From Doryteuthis pealeii (taxonomy: Eukaryota; Mollusca; Cephalopoda; Myopsida; Loliginidae), in assembly GCA_023376005.1 (NCBI GenBank), contig CM042138.1:89655290-89719289 (forward strand): 64,000 nucleotides of DNA, given 5' to 3'. The notes beneath the pieces were generated by a model. It saw only the letters and a program-made list of their open reading frames with translations, was not told the DNA's origin and did no database searches. Each line of letters opens with the position of its first letter. Within the stretch, counting starts at the first letter, position 1. Positions 35,260 to 46,496 of the stretch are shown piece after piece. Made by a program: the position numbers and the translations under genes.

Positions 35260-36085
35260 TTAAGTGGTGTATTCCAGCACACCTTATAACACAAAACAAC
35301 CCAACATTGGTCAGTGCAGATTTATCTTTTATGCTAGCCAAACTTTCAATCCACCAGTAGGTCCGGTGACTTCGACCCTGGACCTTACAAGCTAACATCG
35401 TTGATCCCAGACGCCCCCCCCCCCCATTCAACATCTGCCACCTTGATTTAAAGGGGCAGGGCTGGGTTTATTGCCCAGCGCCTGATGCGCCCCCTTGAGG
35501 GGGAATGCCGACGGGATCAACGCATTTTTTGTGCCTTTCACCCATGAGCTTCGGCTTGTGGGTGTGCCCACATAAAAATGTTCTTGCTGTACGCCCTCAT
35601 AAGTGGAATGAGAGGCAAATACCTCTAACTCCGGTTTCAACAGGGGGAGTCCAGTGGTTTCGGCCCTTACATGTTAACATCGTTGATCCCAGGCGGCCAT
35701 CTCCCCAGGCAATACTTGACCCCTTGATTTAAAGGGGCAGGGCTGGGTTTGTTGTCCAGTGCCTGAGGTGCCCCCTTGAGGGGGAATACCGATGGGATCA
35801 ACGAATTTTTTGCACCCGCCACCCATGAGCTTCGGTTCGTGGGTGGTCCCACATTAATGGGGCCTCGTGCTTAACCTGTACACGTGGGGTACGTGGTAAA
35901 TATCCAGTATGTAGATATGGCCAACAGTATTAATAATGTAAAACAATTTTATTGATAATAGAGGTTTAAATAAAAGTAAAATCATGGAGAATGTGACGTA
36001 GAATAACAAATGGAATTATATCTTGAGTAGTGATATAGTTTCGGTTATAGACAACACACAATCTCAATTATAATAAGATTTATCA
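35260..36085 (-). mobile_element. Helitron-type element with GC-rich tandem core (3' end missing)
   Basis: Reads on the reverse strand: 5' end 'tcttattataattgagattg' near 36,085, then 'accgaaactatatcactac', an AT block, then a GC-rich core made of about 1.5-2 copies of a roughly 280-bp unit. Landmarks on the plus strand are 'aacatcgttgatcccag' at 35,394 and 35,676, 'ttgatttaaaggggcagggc' and 'cccccttgagggggaat'. The 5' block equals that of the elements at 42.1 and 52.1 kb. No Rep/helicase coding is seen, so it is non-autonomous. Open frames 35,252-35,852 on both strands are readings of the core. Confidence 0.6.
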
Positions 36086-36399
36086 CTTAATCCAAAATTT
36101 TTTTACTCGAGTCCCTTCCTGGTGTCAAAAAGAACCCCGACAATTCCATCGCAGACCGTTACTGAGAACAGACGCTACGACTGGCACAGGAATAAATTAC
36201 CTCTCAAGAAATAGGTATGAACCTAGAAATAAAGTCTGAACCTTAAAATTATCTTGTCTTTAGAAAAGAAACCAGCAACAACATTCAACCAAATAACCAA
36301 AAAGCCTAATCCCCCCCCCCAAAAAAAAATAACCCTATAATTATCTTTTTTTTAAATGGTCATCTGAGGGGATTAGAATAAAAAAATAAGAAATGAAAA

Positions 36400-36690
36400 A
36401 AACTCCTATGAGACTTCACCGGAAGAACCCTTCGAGCATGTGCGGGAAAAAGGATCCACTCCGACCCCCAAGATAATCTCTCGGCCACTTGAACTTGGTG
36501 GCTATGACCCGTGAATAAAGCCTAAATTCTTAAACTATATTTTGTCTTGTCTCTTCCTTTACTTTCCTTGAATTCCTTTTCAGTGCAACCACCAAAGAAG
36601 ATGGCGTTAAAAGTAAGTCCTAGGAACACGCACCAGGAATAACCAACTACCTTTTAAACCTAAAACATTAAACCCCTCTTGTTGCCCAAC
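36400..36690. repeat. RepE copy
   Basis: Contains 'cggaagaacccttcgagcat', 'ggtggctatgacccgtgaat' with an AATAAA, 'cttttcagtgcaaccaccaa' and 'cctaggaacacgcaccagg'. The same order occurs at 57.65-58.07 kb (twice, inverted) and 63.33-63.72 kb. On the reverse strand the words 'tggggtta' and 'ggtggtcgc' look like an LTR edge plus primer-binding region, but I cannot confirm an LTR pair. Confidence 0.55.
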
Positions 36691-37439
36691 AAAACCAAAC
36701 GAGGAGTGACAAGAAATCCTCAACAAATGCAAAAGGCAAATGTTTTGCAATTCCTTTTATCTCATTTTTTTCTTTCTTACTCTCGGAATGAATAAACAAT
36801 TACAAATCATTTTTCTTCTCAACAATATTTGCACAGCTGATTGAGCAAATGATCAAATATTATTTCAAACCCCAAAACAGACAAACAACTTCTGAATTAA
36901 GTTACCAAATTTATAATCTGAAGTCAACCATGTTCACTACTCTGACCACGTGTTGGCTATATAAATACTAGCGTACTTTAACGACCCTCGTGTCCTCATA
37001 GATGAAGCAGAACCAAACAGTTCCGCGTATCGACTTTCACTTTTATCTGCGCGAAAATATTGTCCATCACCAGTGAAACTACACAGCGTTTCTACCCGTT
37101 ATGTAGAGATTTTAAATTTATTTTCCCTTCGCGGTATTCACCCGAGGGAAACAATATCACATACTTCTTACTATTTGAAATGCAACAGTTTTAATACATA
37201 TATGCACATAAAAAAGGTACACAAAGGGTAGAAAGTTCTTAGTTCGGACAAGCAACCCGAGGGTTGTAACAGTTCTTTTAGAAGTTAGCGGCACCTGCAC
37301 GTGAGGTATTAGCCATTATGTTATTGGTTTAGTTCTCAGCTCTACAAGGTCTTAGCCGAGTCATTAGTTTTTGGTTACAGCACCGTTCTGGGTAAGCCGT
37401 AATTAATTGGTTGTGGAGTGGCTTATTGTCGGTATCAGC

Positions 37440-37500
37440 CGATCAAAAGATTGAATCTGCAACTAAGTGACAATCATCTCTAAGTTGCAGGTTCAATCCT
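37440..37500. repeat. Hairpin with a tRNA T-arm-like sequence
   Basis: 'gattgaatctgcaactaag' pairs with 'ctaagttgcaggttcaatc' around a 12-nt loop, with one mismatch. The right arm has a box-B-like 'gcaggttcaatcc'. It probably derives from two inverted tRNA-related repeat ends. Confidence 0.6.
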
Positions 37501-37639
37501 GACCAAGAACGATAATAACAGAATACTTAACATAGCTTAACACTTGTACCCAGTCATGGTTAACGGAATGAGAACAGTCTACCCCGGGTGGATTGAATAA
37601 AGGGTTTGGTTCAAAGTAACAAGAAGGCTTCCGAGTTCA

Positions 37640-37740
37640 ACAAAAAACATCTGAAGTTGGCCGGAGGGAACATCGGCCGAAATGTTGTATATATAACAAT
37701 AACGAGGACAATAGTCCGAATAATACAAATTATCAAGACT
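37640..37740 (+). repeat. RepD copy
   Basis: 'acatctgaagttggccggag', 'ggaacatcggccgaaatgtt' and 'gaggacaatagtccgaataa'. It matches 8,170-8,290 and the inverted copy near 46.3-46.45 kb. Directly downstream is a LINE 3' fragment. Confidence 0.6.
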
Positions 37741-37819
37741 CATCTAAAAAAATCAGAAATAGCAAAATGTTATGAATTATTCAATAGATTTGATATGTAC
37801 ACTTCCATTTTCCTTCTTC

Positions 37820-38110
37820 ACCTAAATGCAAATACATCCGGGCTATCACGTGCCAAATAGGACGAATACCTATACAAGGGGACATAAATTAAAACTCCTT
37901 AAAAAATTTTGTAAAGCAAACGCAAGACAAAATTATTTTAGCTACAGAGTGGTGAATACATGGAATAAACTACCTTCATCAGTAGTGAATGCCCCATTTC
38001 TAAACTCCTTCAAGGCAAGGTTGGATAATCTGTGGAGTGATATTAAATATTCGTGGATTTAAAATGAATATTTATAAGGAACAGCTGACAGGTCTCAGAC
38101 CTAATATACT
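37820..38110 (+). mobile_element. LINE 3' end encoding RT C-terminal tail
   Basis: An open frame of 78 codons (37,826-38,062) has the pattern RGHKLKLLKKFCKANARQNY then FSYRVVNTWNKLPSSVVNAP and FKARLDNLWSD. This is the familiar C-terminal tail of CR1/Jockey-type reverse transcriptases in invertebrates. The stop is followed by a short 3' UTR and then (AT)n at 38,121-38,163. The rest of the RT is absent (5' truncation). This is a different family from the LINE at 29.8 and 61.5 kb. It could still be expressed only as a fragment, and I do not call it a gene. Confidence 0.75.
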
Positions 38111-38120
38111 AGCTGAAAAG

Positions 38121-38157
<37 letters not shown>

Positions 38158-38163
38158 ATATAT
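38121..38163. repeat. (AT)n microsatellite
   Basis: An AT run with one interruption, at the 3' end of the LINE fragment. It may have grown from the LINE tail. From here to 38,910 the sequence is A-rich with no supported feature except a Helitron-like terminus 'gctctgctag' at about 38,595-38,604. Confidence 0.85.
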
Positions 38164-38914
38164 ACAACGACCACGCGCATCTCCTTTTATAAAGGAAATT
38201 TGGTGGAGCGCAGCAAAGACCAAAGTTCAATCAAATCCACATCCTATTTTTGTCTGAGATGAGGTGGGGGCCTAGAAAAACATTTTGTCCCTCATTTTTC
38301 ATAAAAAAGCTAAATAACAATATAAGGATATAAATCAATAATATATTATATAAAATATTGAAAATAATTAAGCAATGAAACAAATTGAAAAATGATAAAA
38401 TATAATAAAAAGCAAATAAAAGAAAAAAAGATAAAATAATAATAAGAAGAAGAATAAACAACTTAAAAACAAGAATATTTAAAGAATAAAAGATAATAAA
38501 ACAAATATATAGAAAATATTTTTATTAATCAAATTATTATTAATTAAATATAGATTTATTTTTTAACTTTTTAAATCTGGACCATGCTGGGGAGCTCTGC
38601 TAGTTAAATATAAGGATAAGCGAAAACAGAACTTCAGAACAAAGTTGCCTAATCTGTAACCGGAAAGAGGAAAATAAAATCACCCCAACATACAAGCTGT
38701 CTCATTTGGGTCCACATTAAGACTGACTTCATCTTTAACGGTCGTTCCTTTTCAACGTGGCTTGTAAAAGGTCATGTGACCATTTACCCTCGGAGAGAAC
38801 TATCTTTCACAGATTGTATGCCGCTCCCCACCCAAGCAATAAGGAGATTTTTTTTTATTATCTAGAGAGGAATAGACTTTAAACAACCAATCGTATCCTT
38901 TGTTAAAAGATTGG

Positions 38915-39775
38915 ATTGGTATTTTGTTTAATGGCATATCAACCCTTGTGGGACAACCAATGCCAAACCCTGCCTTTTTCTATATACAATTTCAAAGTGA
39001 ATAGTTTGTTCGGAAATGTTTTGTTTTTTTCGTTTTATAAACTAATAGAAATAATTTCACGTTGATTTTTTCATTAATTTTGAGTACATCAATAAAGTAA
39101 AGAAATAATTTCACGTTGATTTTTTCATTAATTTTGAGTACATCAAGAAAGTAAAGAAATTTTCATGTTGATTTTTTTCATTAATTTTGAGTACATCAAG
39201 AAAGTAAAGAAATAATTTCTGTTGATTTTTTCATTAATTTTGAGTACATCAATAAAGTAAAGAAATAATTTCACGTTGATTTTTTCATTAATTTTGAGTA
39301 CATCAAGAAAGTAAAGAATAATTTCATGTTGATTTTTTTCATTAATTTTGAGTACACCAATAAAGTAAAGAAATAATTTCATGTTGATTTTTCATTAATT
39401 TTGAGTACATCAAGAAAGTAAAGAAATAATTTCATGTTGATTTTTTCATTAATTTTGAGTACATCAATAAAGTAAAGAAATAATTTCACGTTGATTTTTT
39501 TCATTAATTTTGAGTACATCAAGAAAGTAAGAAATAATTTCATTTTTTCATTAATTTTGAGTACATCAATAAAGTAAAGAAATAATTTCCCGTTTTTTTT
39601 CATTAATTTTGAGTACATCAAAAGTAAAGAAATAATTTCATGTTGATTTTTCATTAATTTTGAGTACATCAATAAGTAAAGAAATAATTTCATGTTGATT
39701 TTTTCATTAATTTTGAGTATCAAAGTAAAGAAATAATTTTCATTAAAATGCAAACAGATGTATTTAACACATTAA
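38915..39775 (+). repeat. RepA copy whose middle is a 54-bp minisatellite
   Basis: RepA head at 38,915-38,985 ('tttaatggcatatcaaccc'), then a tandem array at 39,049-39,748 of about 13 units of 54 bp ('ttgattttttcattaatttt', 'gagtacatcaataaagtaaa'), then a body stub 'atggaccctaacatatacaa'. Units differ by a few bases and short deletions. Because 54 is a multiple of 3, the reverse strand stays open in long frames with an 18-residue repeat (KLFLYFIDVLKINEKIN); these are not proteins. A second RepA copy starts immediately downstream. Confidence 0.85.
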
Positions 39776-39802
39776 TGGACCCTAACATATACAACCACTC
39801 TG

Positions 39803-40340
39803 ATGGTTTGGTTTGTTTTACGGCATACCAACCTCAGTGAATCATTTAATGCCGACGATTCATTCCTAATGGATACTCTATTTTTTTTTATAAACACATT
39901 TTACCCATAGATGGAACCCTAAAAGGTACTACCATTTCGAGTCAGAGTGAACCAGGGAGCAATAGAGATGAAGGGGTGCTCCATATTCCCCAAACCTCCA
40001 AAACTGGAACCTCACCATCAGATAGTGTTTAACGTCATTCCCAGGACATTATGACCCTCAGCCACCGCCTTCTAGCACGCACATGATAAAAAAGGGTTGG
40101 GGCTTGCCATAAGGGCAATAGAGTTTGGGCAATTATATAGGTGCTAGGGCTTGATATGACCAGCCGATTGATCGGAGGGGGCCTGTCCGACCGCCCGTCT
40201 ATCCCAAGTAAGAGTTCAAGTAAGTAAGTGGAGTGTTGCTTGTCATGGACTACTCAGCCACCTGGGTTCCATCTTTAAGCATCACGGGTCGCCATCCACG
40301 GCGAACAGATGGTCCCATTGGGGGAGTCTAACCCTTCTGC
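39803..40340 (+). repeat. RepA, long copy
   Basis: Head 'gttttacggcataccaacct', compact link, body 'cccatagatggaaccctaaa', 'cattccccaaacctccaaaa', 'ctcaccatcagatagtgttt', then the downstream part 'gaccagccgattgatcgga', 'tcatggactactcagccacc', 'agcatcacgggtcgccatcc'. This copy and the one at 54.5 kb define the 3' half of the family. No coding frame with homology is seen. Confidence 0.75.
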
Positions 40341-40940
40341 AGATGTACAGTCGGTGTATTCTAACGCCTAGTCGACATGGCGGACAACTACCCCGAGTCA
40401 GAGAGGACATGGGAGTAATGGCAAAGAACGAGTACTCCATACTACCAAGAGTTTCAAAATTACAACATCACCATTAGATGCATTTTAGACTCATACCCAA
40501 ACATTGGTAGAAATCATTTTTATGTTAGATTTTTCCTCAACTTCATGTGCATCAATAAATTACAAGAATTAGCTTCATATGTATTAATAAACTGAGTGTT
40601 GAAAGTCACTGCATTCTACACCTATATTATAAAATGGGTTGGGTGTTTGTCATAAGAGCAATTTGAAGAGTACGGTCGGGACAATCATATAGGTGCTAGG
40701 GCTAGGACATAACTAGCCGATTTATCACATGGGACTTCTACGACTGACAGTCTAGCTCAAGTAAAGGCCGAAGTAGAGTTTTGCGTATCAGGGGATTCAA
40801 TTATATCCGGGTCATACCGCTCAGCCACCAGAATCCTGTCATCAGGGTGGGGATTGCCTTACATCAGTGCAGAGGTGCAGTCGGTGTATTCTACACCCCC
40901 CAGCCGACAGGGGGTGGGTGGGTGTTGACAAAAGAGAAAT
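40341..40940 (+). repeat. RepA, degenerate tandem copy
   Basis: A second, diverged body follows head-to-tail: 'ctaccccgagtcagagagga', 'catgggagtaatggcaaag', 'aacatcaccattagatgcat', then 'aactagccgatttatc' and 'cgactgacagtctagctcaa'. The words 'gtgcagtcggtgtattctac' at 40,876 echo 'gtacagtcggtgtattctaa' at 40,346, marking the period. Confidence 0.6.
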
Positions 40941-41023
40941 ACATAAAGGAATTTTCTAATTCAAAAGATTTCACGAAAAAAAAAAAAAAAAAAATCAGTG
41001 CAAACATTTTTTCTTTAATGAGC

Positions 41024-41446
<423 letters not shown>

Positions 41447-41449
41447 GAT

Positions 41450-42117
41450 AATTAGACAATAGGAAAAATAATAGGAGGATACCAATCTTTTAGCGAGTCG
41501 TATAAAACAGCGGCCAGGCAGTTGGTTATTATTGGCACCCGTTTTTAGTGTGAACCAACAACTTGTATCTTGCTATCGATGCACTGAATATATTTATGGA
41601 GAACTGCTGTCAGAAGTAGACACACTGCAGTCAATAATAGAAAATGGAGAAAAATATATTTGATAATGATTATAAGAGGGTTAAAAGGAAGTCAAGTCAG
41701 TCATTGCTGAACTGAAAGTAAGGTACACTGCATGCATCACTAAATCATTCAGTACTAAGAGTTGCGGAGTAAGGAAGTATGTAAGTTATGACAGAGTGTA
41801 CAGAGTTATGCCAGCAAGTACGGACCTCCCGTAGAATTACATCACACACATTCTATATATATGCCAATGCAGACATCTAACACTCTCGTTAGGTTATGCA
41901 ATTTGCATATTACCAATATATATACGTCATTTATTAAATATGAGACACAAAGTAAATAAATTATTTAGTGGATTTATATCTGCAGTTTATTTTAGCTTTA
42001 CTTCCAAATATTTGTGGCCCATAAATTGAATGTTTTGTGCCATTTATAAGCGAATGCATGCAAATAAAAAGGACGAAATGTGGTAAATTTAGTTTAGTAC
42101 ATAATTTTCTTATTATT
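41450..42117. other. Unannotated stretch
   Basis: No shared repeat, RNA gene or splice-bounded frame that I can support. Moderate CpG. Confidence 0.4.
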
Positions 42118-42727
42118 ATAATATTGTGTTTGTCTATCTGTAACCGAAACTATATCACTACTCAAGTCATAATTCCTTTAGTTATTTATTTCACATTCTC
42201 CATGATTTTATTTTTATTTAAACCACAATTATTGATAAAATTGTTTTACATTATTAATACTGTTGGCTTTATTTACATACTAATAACATGCAATTGTATT
42301 TATGTATATAACAAAATAGCGGTTTACAGTGTGAACGGGAAAGCTAATTTGCATATTGATAGTAAACATTTGATTTTAATAAACATGTGCTTGGTATTAT
42401 TGATTTCTAATTGTTTGGTTTTATTTCAATGACTACGAGCAAAAATCTTGAGGATAAATCTTTAAAAAATCCATTAACAAGAAAAATAACTGTATTTTAT
42501 TCTTTATTTTCTATTCTAACTAAATAAATGAATTAGGAAAATTTAGCAATGAAAGACGGGAGTGATGGAAGAATAAGTTTCAGTTATTCTAGTCTTCGAT
42601 TATACCCACCTTTGTTTTAAATCTTTTTATCTGCATTCTTATTTAGTTTCATTAGCTTTCTAATTTAATATATCTTATTACATTAAAACTTAAATACTTG
42701 CACCCGGAGGGTGCATATAATTGCTAG
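42118..42727 (+). mobile_element. Non-autonomous Helitron-type element, 610 bp, no GC core
   Basis: The 5' end is TCTTATTATTATAATATTG, followed by 'aaccgaaactatatcactac'. Near the 3' end is a perfect hairpin TGCACCC-GGA-GGGTGCA (42,699-42,715), 8 nt later CTAG (42,724-42,727). TC at the start, a short GC-rich hairpin about 10 nt before CTRR, and no terminal inverted repeats are the hallmarks of Helitrons. Compared with the copies at 35, 51 and 59 kb, the GC-rich tandem core is absent. The 131-codon hydrophobic frame 42,037-42,432 overlaps the element and is not called as a gene. Confidence 0.7.
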
Positions 42728-42767
42728 TAGTATTAATCTGAAAATAGTTTGAATATATAATCAGGTT

Positions 42768-43066
42768 GCGGTAACAGCACGGATACCCATGACTCTCTCG
42801 CCAACCGTCCCTATCGATTATTTCCCGGGCAGGTCCTTTACACGGCATCCATAATCCATACAGAGCTGATTGAGGTAGGTTTTCGCTGGTCGGCCTATAA
42901 TGGTGTGTCTATGTGTAGGTGTCCACCGGAAAACGTCACTTATGAGTTCGTCCTTGTGTCCTGCATTTCTTGTTCGTCTAATTGGATGGTTTGTGTGATT
43001 GGAGGCAAGTGGCCATGCAGCTGTTTTTTGTGGGGTGCTGCCTCCAATGCTAAAAGTGTTTTTCAT
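42768..43066 (-). mobile_element. LINE 3' end, 5'-truncated
   Basis: The reverse strand reads PQKTAAWPLASNHTNHPIRR then TRNAGHKDELISDVFRWTP, RPAKTYLNQLCMDYGC, then a frame break and 'ggttggcgagagagtcatgg'. This is the C-terminal tail of the LINE family seen at 24.6, 29.8 and 61.5 kb. About 82 codons remain open. Confidence 0.8.
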
Positions 43067-43120
43067 CAGTAGAGTCTTTAGTGTTCAATGTATAGTATGT
43101 TGAGTAGACAAATGTTATAG

Positions 43121-43465
43121 TACGAGGGTAATTCAATAAATAAGGTGACGTTTTGAAAAAAGAATTTCAGAATTTTCCCATAAAAGCAAATTCTGTTTTA
43201 TTTGGAATTGGTTTATAGCAAAAACTATCTCAATCTTGTCAAAAATATTTGTTTTGAGGCTATTCAAAATGACAGCAAATCAAACTGAGTGGTCCATACT
43301 GAAGTCTGTCATCAAACTTTTGGTGTCTGAGAAGTACAAACCATGTGAAGTTCAAAGAAGAATGTGTGATGTGTCAGCTCTACTGACCGATGCACTCCTG
43401 ACAGTTTTCTGGGACATGAAAGGATCCATCATTATTGATTTCCTTGAAAAATGTGCAAATATGAA
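43121..43465 (+). mobile_element. mariner element, internally deleted
   Basis: Starts at a TA with a TIR-like 'tacgagggtaattcaataaa' and 'taaggtgacgtttt'. An ATG at 43,269 begins a transposase N-terminus (TEWSILKSVIKLLVSEKYKP, CEVQRRMCDV, the first helix-turn-helix of mariner). It then jumps to ALLTVFWDMKGSIIIDFLEK, which in mariner transposases lies in the catalytic domain. The segments with the catalytic acidic triad (the GDE-type and HDNA-type motifs) are missing, as are the 3' half and the second TIR. It is non-functional. Confidence 0.8.
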
Positions 43466-43660
43466 CAATCATTCCTATTGCCAATACCACTGTATATGTT
43501 TTCTACTCCCCTTGAAACACTTACACACACACACAATATATATTCTAATGACTTTTGCTGGTTAAGAGACTTTACCTTCAAAACATTATCTTTCTCTTCA
43601 GAAACCTTTTTATAGATATTGTTTATGAGGAGTGGAGGATTTGAATAAATCCGACAAAAT

Positions 43661-43743
43661 GTGGTTGGGAATAGAGAAAAGTGTGGATATACCAACACAT
43701 GCTGTGTGTTGTTATATCCACACTTTCCTCTATTCTCAACCAC
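43661..43743. repeat. 39-bp hairpin, 5-nt loop
   Basis: The left arm 43,661-43,699 ('gtggttgggaatagagaaaa', 'gtgtggatataccaacaca') is complementary to 43,705-43,743 with three mismatches; the loop is 43,700-43,704. An RNA from either strand would fold into a pre-miRNA-sized hairpin. It could equally be a tiny palindromic transposon remnant; the mariner relic ends about 200 bp upstream. Confidence 0.85.
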
Positions 43744-43835
43744 AAATAGTGTTTATTTATAGCTTTATAAGACTTGTTATTGTTAATAGCTGCCCTTTTC
43801 TTATTTTTGCTTATTCCTTGTATAACATGGGAGGG

Positions 43836-44282
43836 TGTTATATTAACGTTGGAAGGCTCAAAGTAACCTCCCAACTTGGGTACATATAAGTACATGCAAT
43901 ATTCCGACAAGGGTGCGAAAAGATAACATTTATTCCGCAAGTGACGAAGATACACATACATGACAAAGATATACAGAACAGATACATAAACGTTATATAA
44001 GAGGAATTAGGCGTAGGACTTACGTCGTAAGAAATGTCACTTACTGGTAGTTTGTTTGGGGCAAAGCCCCTTAAGGCTTAGAGGCGGCAGGCGCCTAGAC
44101 CATGTTTACTCATTGCCGACCTGAGTGGAAAAGAGGCAGGAAATCATAATTCCCGCTTGAGGCCAAATACCAACGCCACCTATCGGCTGAACGAACCACA
44201 ACAAGGGAAGATAACTCATTTTGGACTTATGTTCACCCAGACTTCGTTTTACTGACCCAACACGTGTATACGTGTACTAACA
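43836..44282 (-). mobile_element. Solo LTR, 447 bp
   Basis: Reverse strand: TGTTAGTACACG ... AACGTTAATATAACA, i.e. TGTTA/TAACA ends. Inside are 'ggggctttgccccaaaca' and 'cttatataacgtttatgtat' (TATA-like). It has the same layout as 18,781-19,197: the shared 'ctttgcccc', 'gttatcttccc' and terminal 'cttccaacg/ccttctaac' blocks. No internal region or second LTR is nearby. The flanking 5-mers (gaggg / tagag) do not match, so the target-site duplication is lost or the ends are off by a few bases. Confidence 0.6.
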
Positions 44283-45930
44283 TAGAGGTTATTTATCAAA
44301 ATCCCATTAACCTTTTCAGACATACACAAGTTATACAAGTGCGAACAACACTTTTTTTTTATCATAATATTTCAGCTCTTATGTCTTCTTCAGTCTTATT
44401 CATCACGAAATAATGGAACACAAAGAAATGTGGCGCCGGAAGAAAAAACACATTTTTCCAGTCTTTTCTGTATTTTGTACAATGTCGAAACGATTATAAG
44501 TTTTTGATAATAAATTAGAAACACGAATGAAACCAGACTCAACAAGGTAAGATGAAGGAAACGCAATAATATACAACTGTGCCTTTTCCACACGTACTGG
44601 ATATTTTACAACATCCTCTAAAACTAATCTATTGTGTGGGGATTTTTATTCCCAGAAAAACACTTTAGAGACCCTAAGTTTTGTAGGAGAATTAACCATA
44701 CTTTTGAAGAAAAGGAGACAAACGACTTTTTATACAACAAAATGTTTACTGTACATATAAACAAATATAAAACAGGGATATACACAATGTAAAACAACCA
44801 AAAGAGTCCAAAATGTGTTTGGTAGGTAAAAGGTAGTTAAAGGTTGCAGATAAAAATACCTGCGGAACTTAGTTGCAATCCTTGTGAGTTTTGTTCCTCC
44901 TAACTTGTTGAGCCCTGTAAAAATAGTTTTTGGTGTGCGTTTGCCACTCTAGCTTCTACGTGGTGATGATTTCGAGTCGCCGCCGTCTTGAGCTACAAAC
45001 GATACGGACTAGCACTGCTAGCCAGGGGTAGAGGCAAAAAGAACCCGAATTCTTCGGTTCCCCCTCTTTTATAGTTAGCATCATATGACCCCAAGGGACT
45101 GCCGCAGGTGTTCGGTGAGGCCGGATAGCCTATCCCTTAATAAATTTTCACAATTGCACATAAATTTAAAATAAGTCATGAATATACAATGATCATGCAT
45201 ATTAACAATTTAACATGACATTGGCGTTTTTTTATATGTATCAGAAATTGGGTTATCTGCCCCTATTAGTTCCTGGAATCAGACGCCAGGGGCAGACCCC
45301 TAAAATTCCACAGAACAGGCCCGACAGGCAAAGGGAACACAACTAGCTAGCACTGGGGAACAACATTTCAAGTAACGGCCAAATAAGGGTTAACAACACA
45401 CTGTCTTGGCACCTAAAGGGTAAGACCAGACGAACTAAAGGAACAACCACAGAACCAACTGCAGAGACAACACGACACGAGTTAAGTTTCTTAAACCTCT
45501 ACATACCTAATATCTCCGCCGAGCGAACATCTCTGGCAACCATTTACGAACTCTTAACCTTTAATGGACTCTCGCATACACTTCAAACACATGTTGTACC
45601 TCTTACAGACATTTAACACCATTTGTATACTAACACATTTAACATTGCACCAATAAACTATTAACCCAATTATATACTCTATAATTGCCTTGTCTCCTTT
45701 CCTTTACGACAAAGATACTATTTCACCCCAATATTTCTGTTATATGTGCATTACGGATGTAATATTGGCGGGAATGTTATGTTCAAAATGCATACAGATT
45801 TGCTGATTATCTGATCTTGCTTGGGAATTTCTTTTTGAAAATAAGACATGCTACATCAACACCAACGCATGGAAGATTGATGCAGAAAACTGAGCAGTCT
45901 GGCACCTCCTTGTGAAACGAGACACGGAAA
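44283..45930. other. Unannotated, CpG-normal stretch
   Basis: No recognised gene. 44,630-45,120 has a GC-richer, LTR-like feel (TATA-like 'cttttatagttagcat', 'cccctcttttatag') but I found no second copy in the window. 45,240-45,660 is ordinary sequence. Open frames at 44,396-44,593 lack a domain. Confidence 0.35.
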
Positions 45931-45931
45931 T

Positions 45932-46195
45932 GACCGGCTTAGATCAGTCGGTAGAGCATCAGCCTAGGAACTACAAGGTACCTGGTTCGATACCGGCCCT
46001 TGTCAACTCGGCGGATGAATAGCACAGGGATCCGTGCGGTAAAGTAAGGAGCTGATGGTAGATGTGGCGCTCCACCCCAGATGCAAAAACAATCTCCTTG
46101 GTCTAGCGCTAGTGAAAAGGGGATAGAATCCCTCGCTGTCTGGCTGATACAGACTTTAGGCCATCTCGACGACTTTACTTTTACTTACTGCTGCT
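45932..46195 (+). repeat. tRNA-derived SINE, family A (best preserved)
   Basis: Head 'gaccggcttagatcagtcgg', 'tagagcatcagcctagg', box B 'ggttcgataccggcc', then 'caactcggcggatgaatagc', 'gagctgatggtagatgtggc', 'ggtctagcgctagtgaaaag', 'cgacgactttacttttactt' and a (CTG/CTA)n tail at 46,189-46,212. CpGs are largely retained, which suggests a younger insertion than the copies at 1.5 and 7.4 kb. Confidence 0.9.
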
Positions 46196-46304
46196 GCTAC
46201 TACAGCTGCTACGAGTGTAATCTCAAAAGTAAGGTCTCCAAGGCGCTGGGGACGCATGGAATATCTTCGTGTGACTATTGGCAACACTCTGGTTTATTTC
46301 TCGG

Positions 46305-46455
46305 AATTTTTAAGATGAGGCTTGGTAATTTGTATTATTTGGATTGTACGGACTATTGTCCTCATCTTTATTGTTATTTACACAATGTTTCGGTCGATGT
46401 GCTCTCCGGTCATCTTCAATATTATTCCCTAGTTCGAATAATCCAAATAATATTG
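46305..46455 (-). repeat. RepD copy, inverted
   Basis: On the reverse strand it has 'ccggagagcacatcgaccga' and 'gaggacaatagtccgtacaa', as at 37.64 kb. The plus strand also has 'ggattgtacggactattgtc' and 'ttcgaataatccaaataata', which form a loose inverted pair. Confidence 0.55.
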
Positions 46456-46496
46456 TAGTGTTTAGTTTAGGTGTTACAAGTTTTTTTTTAGTGGAG

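Noticed and set aside
42037..42432. 131-codon hydrophobic open frame with apparent membrane segments
   Set aside because: AT-rich DNA gives Ile/Leu/Phe-rich frames by composition; most of it lies in the Helitron at 42,118-42,727, and the paralogous copies do not keep the frame.
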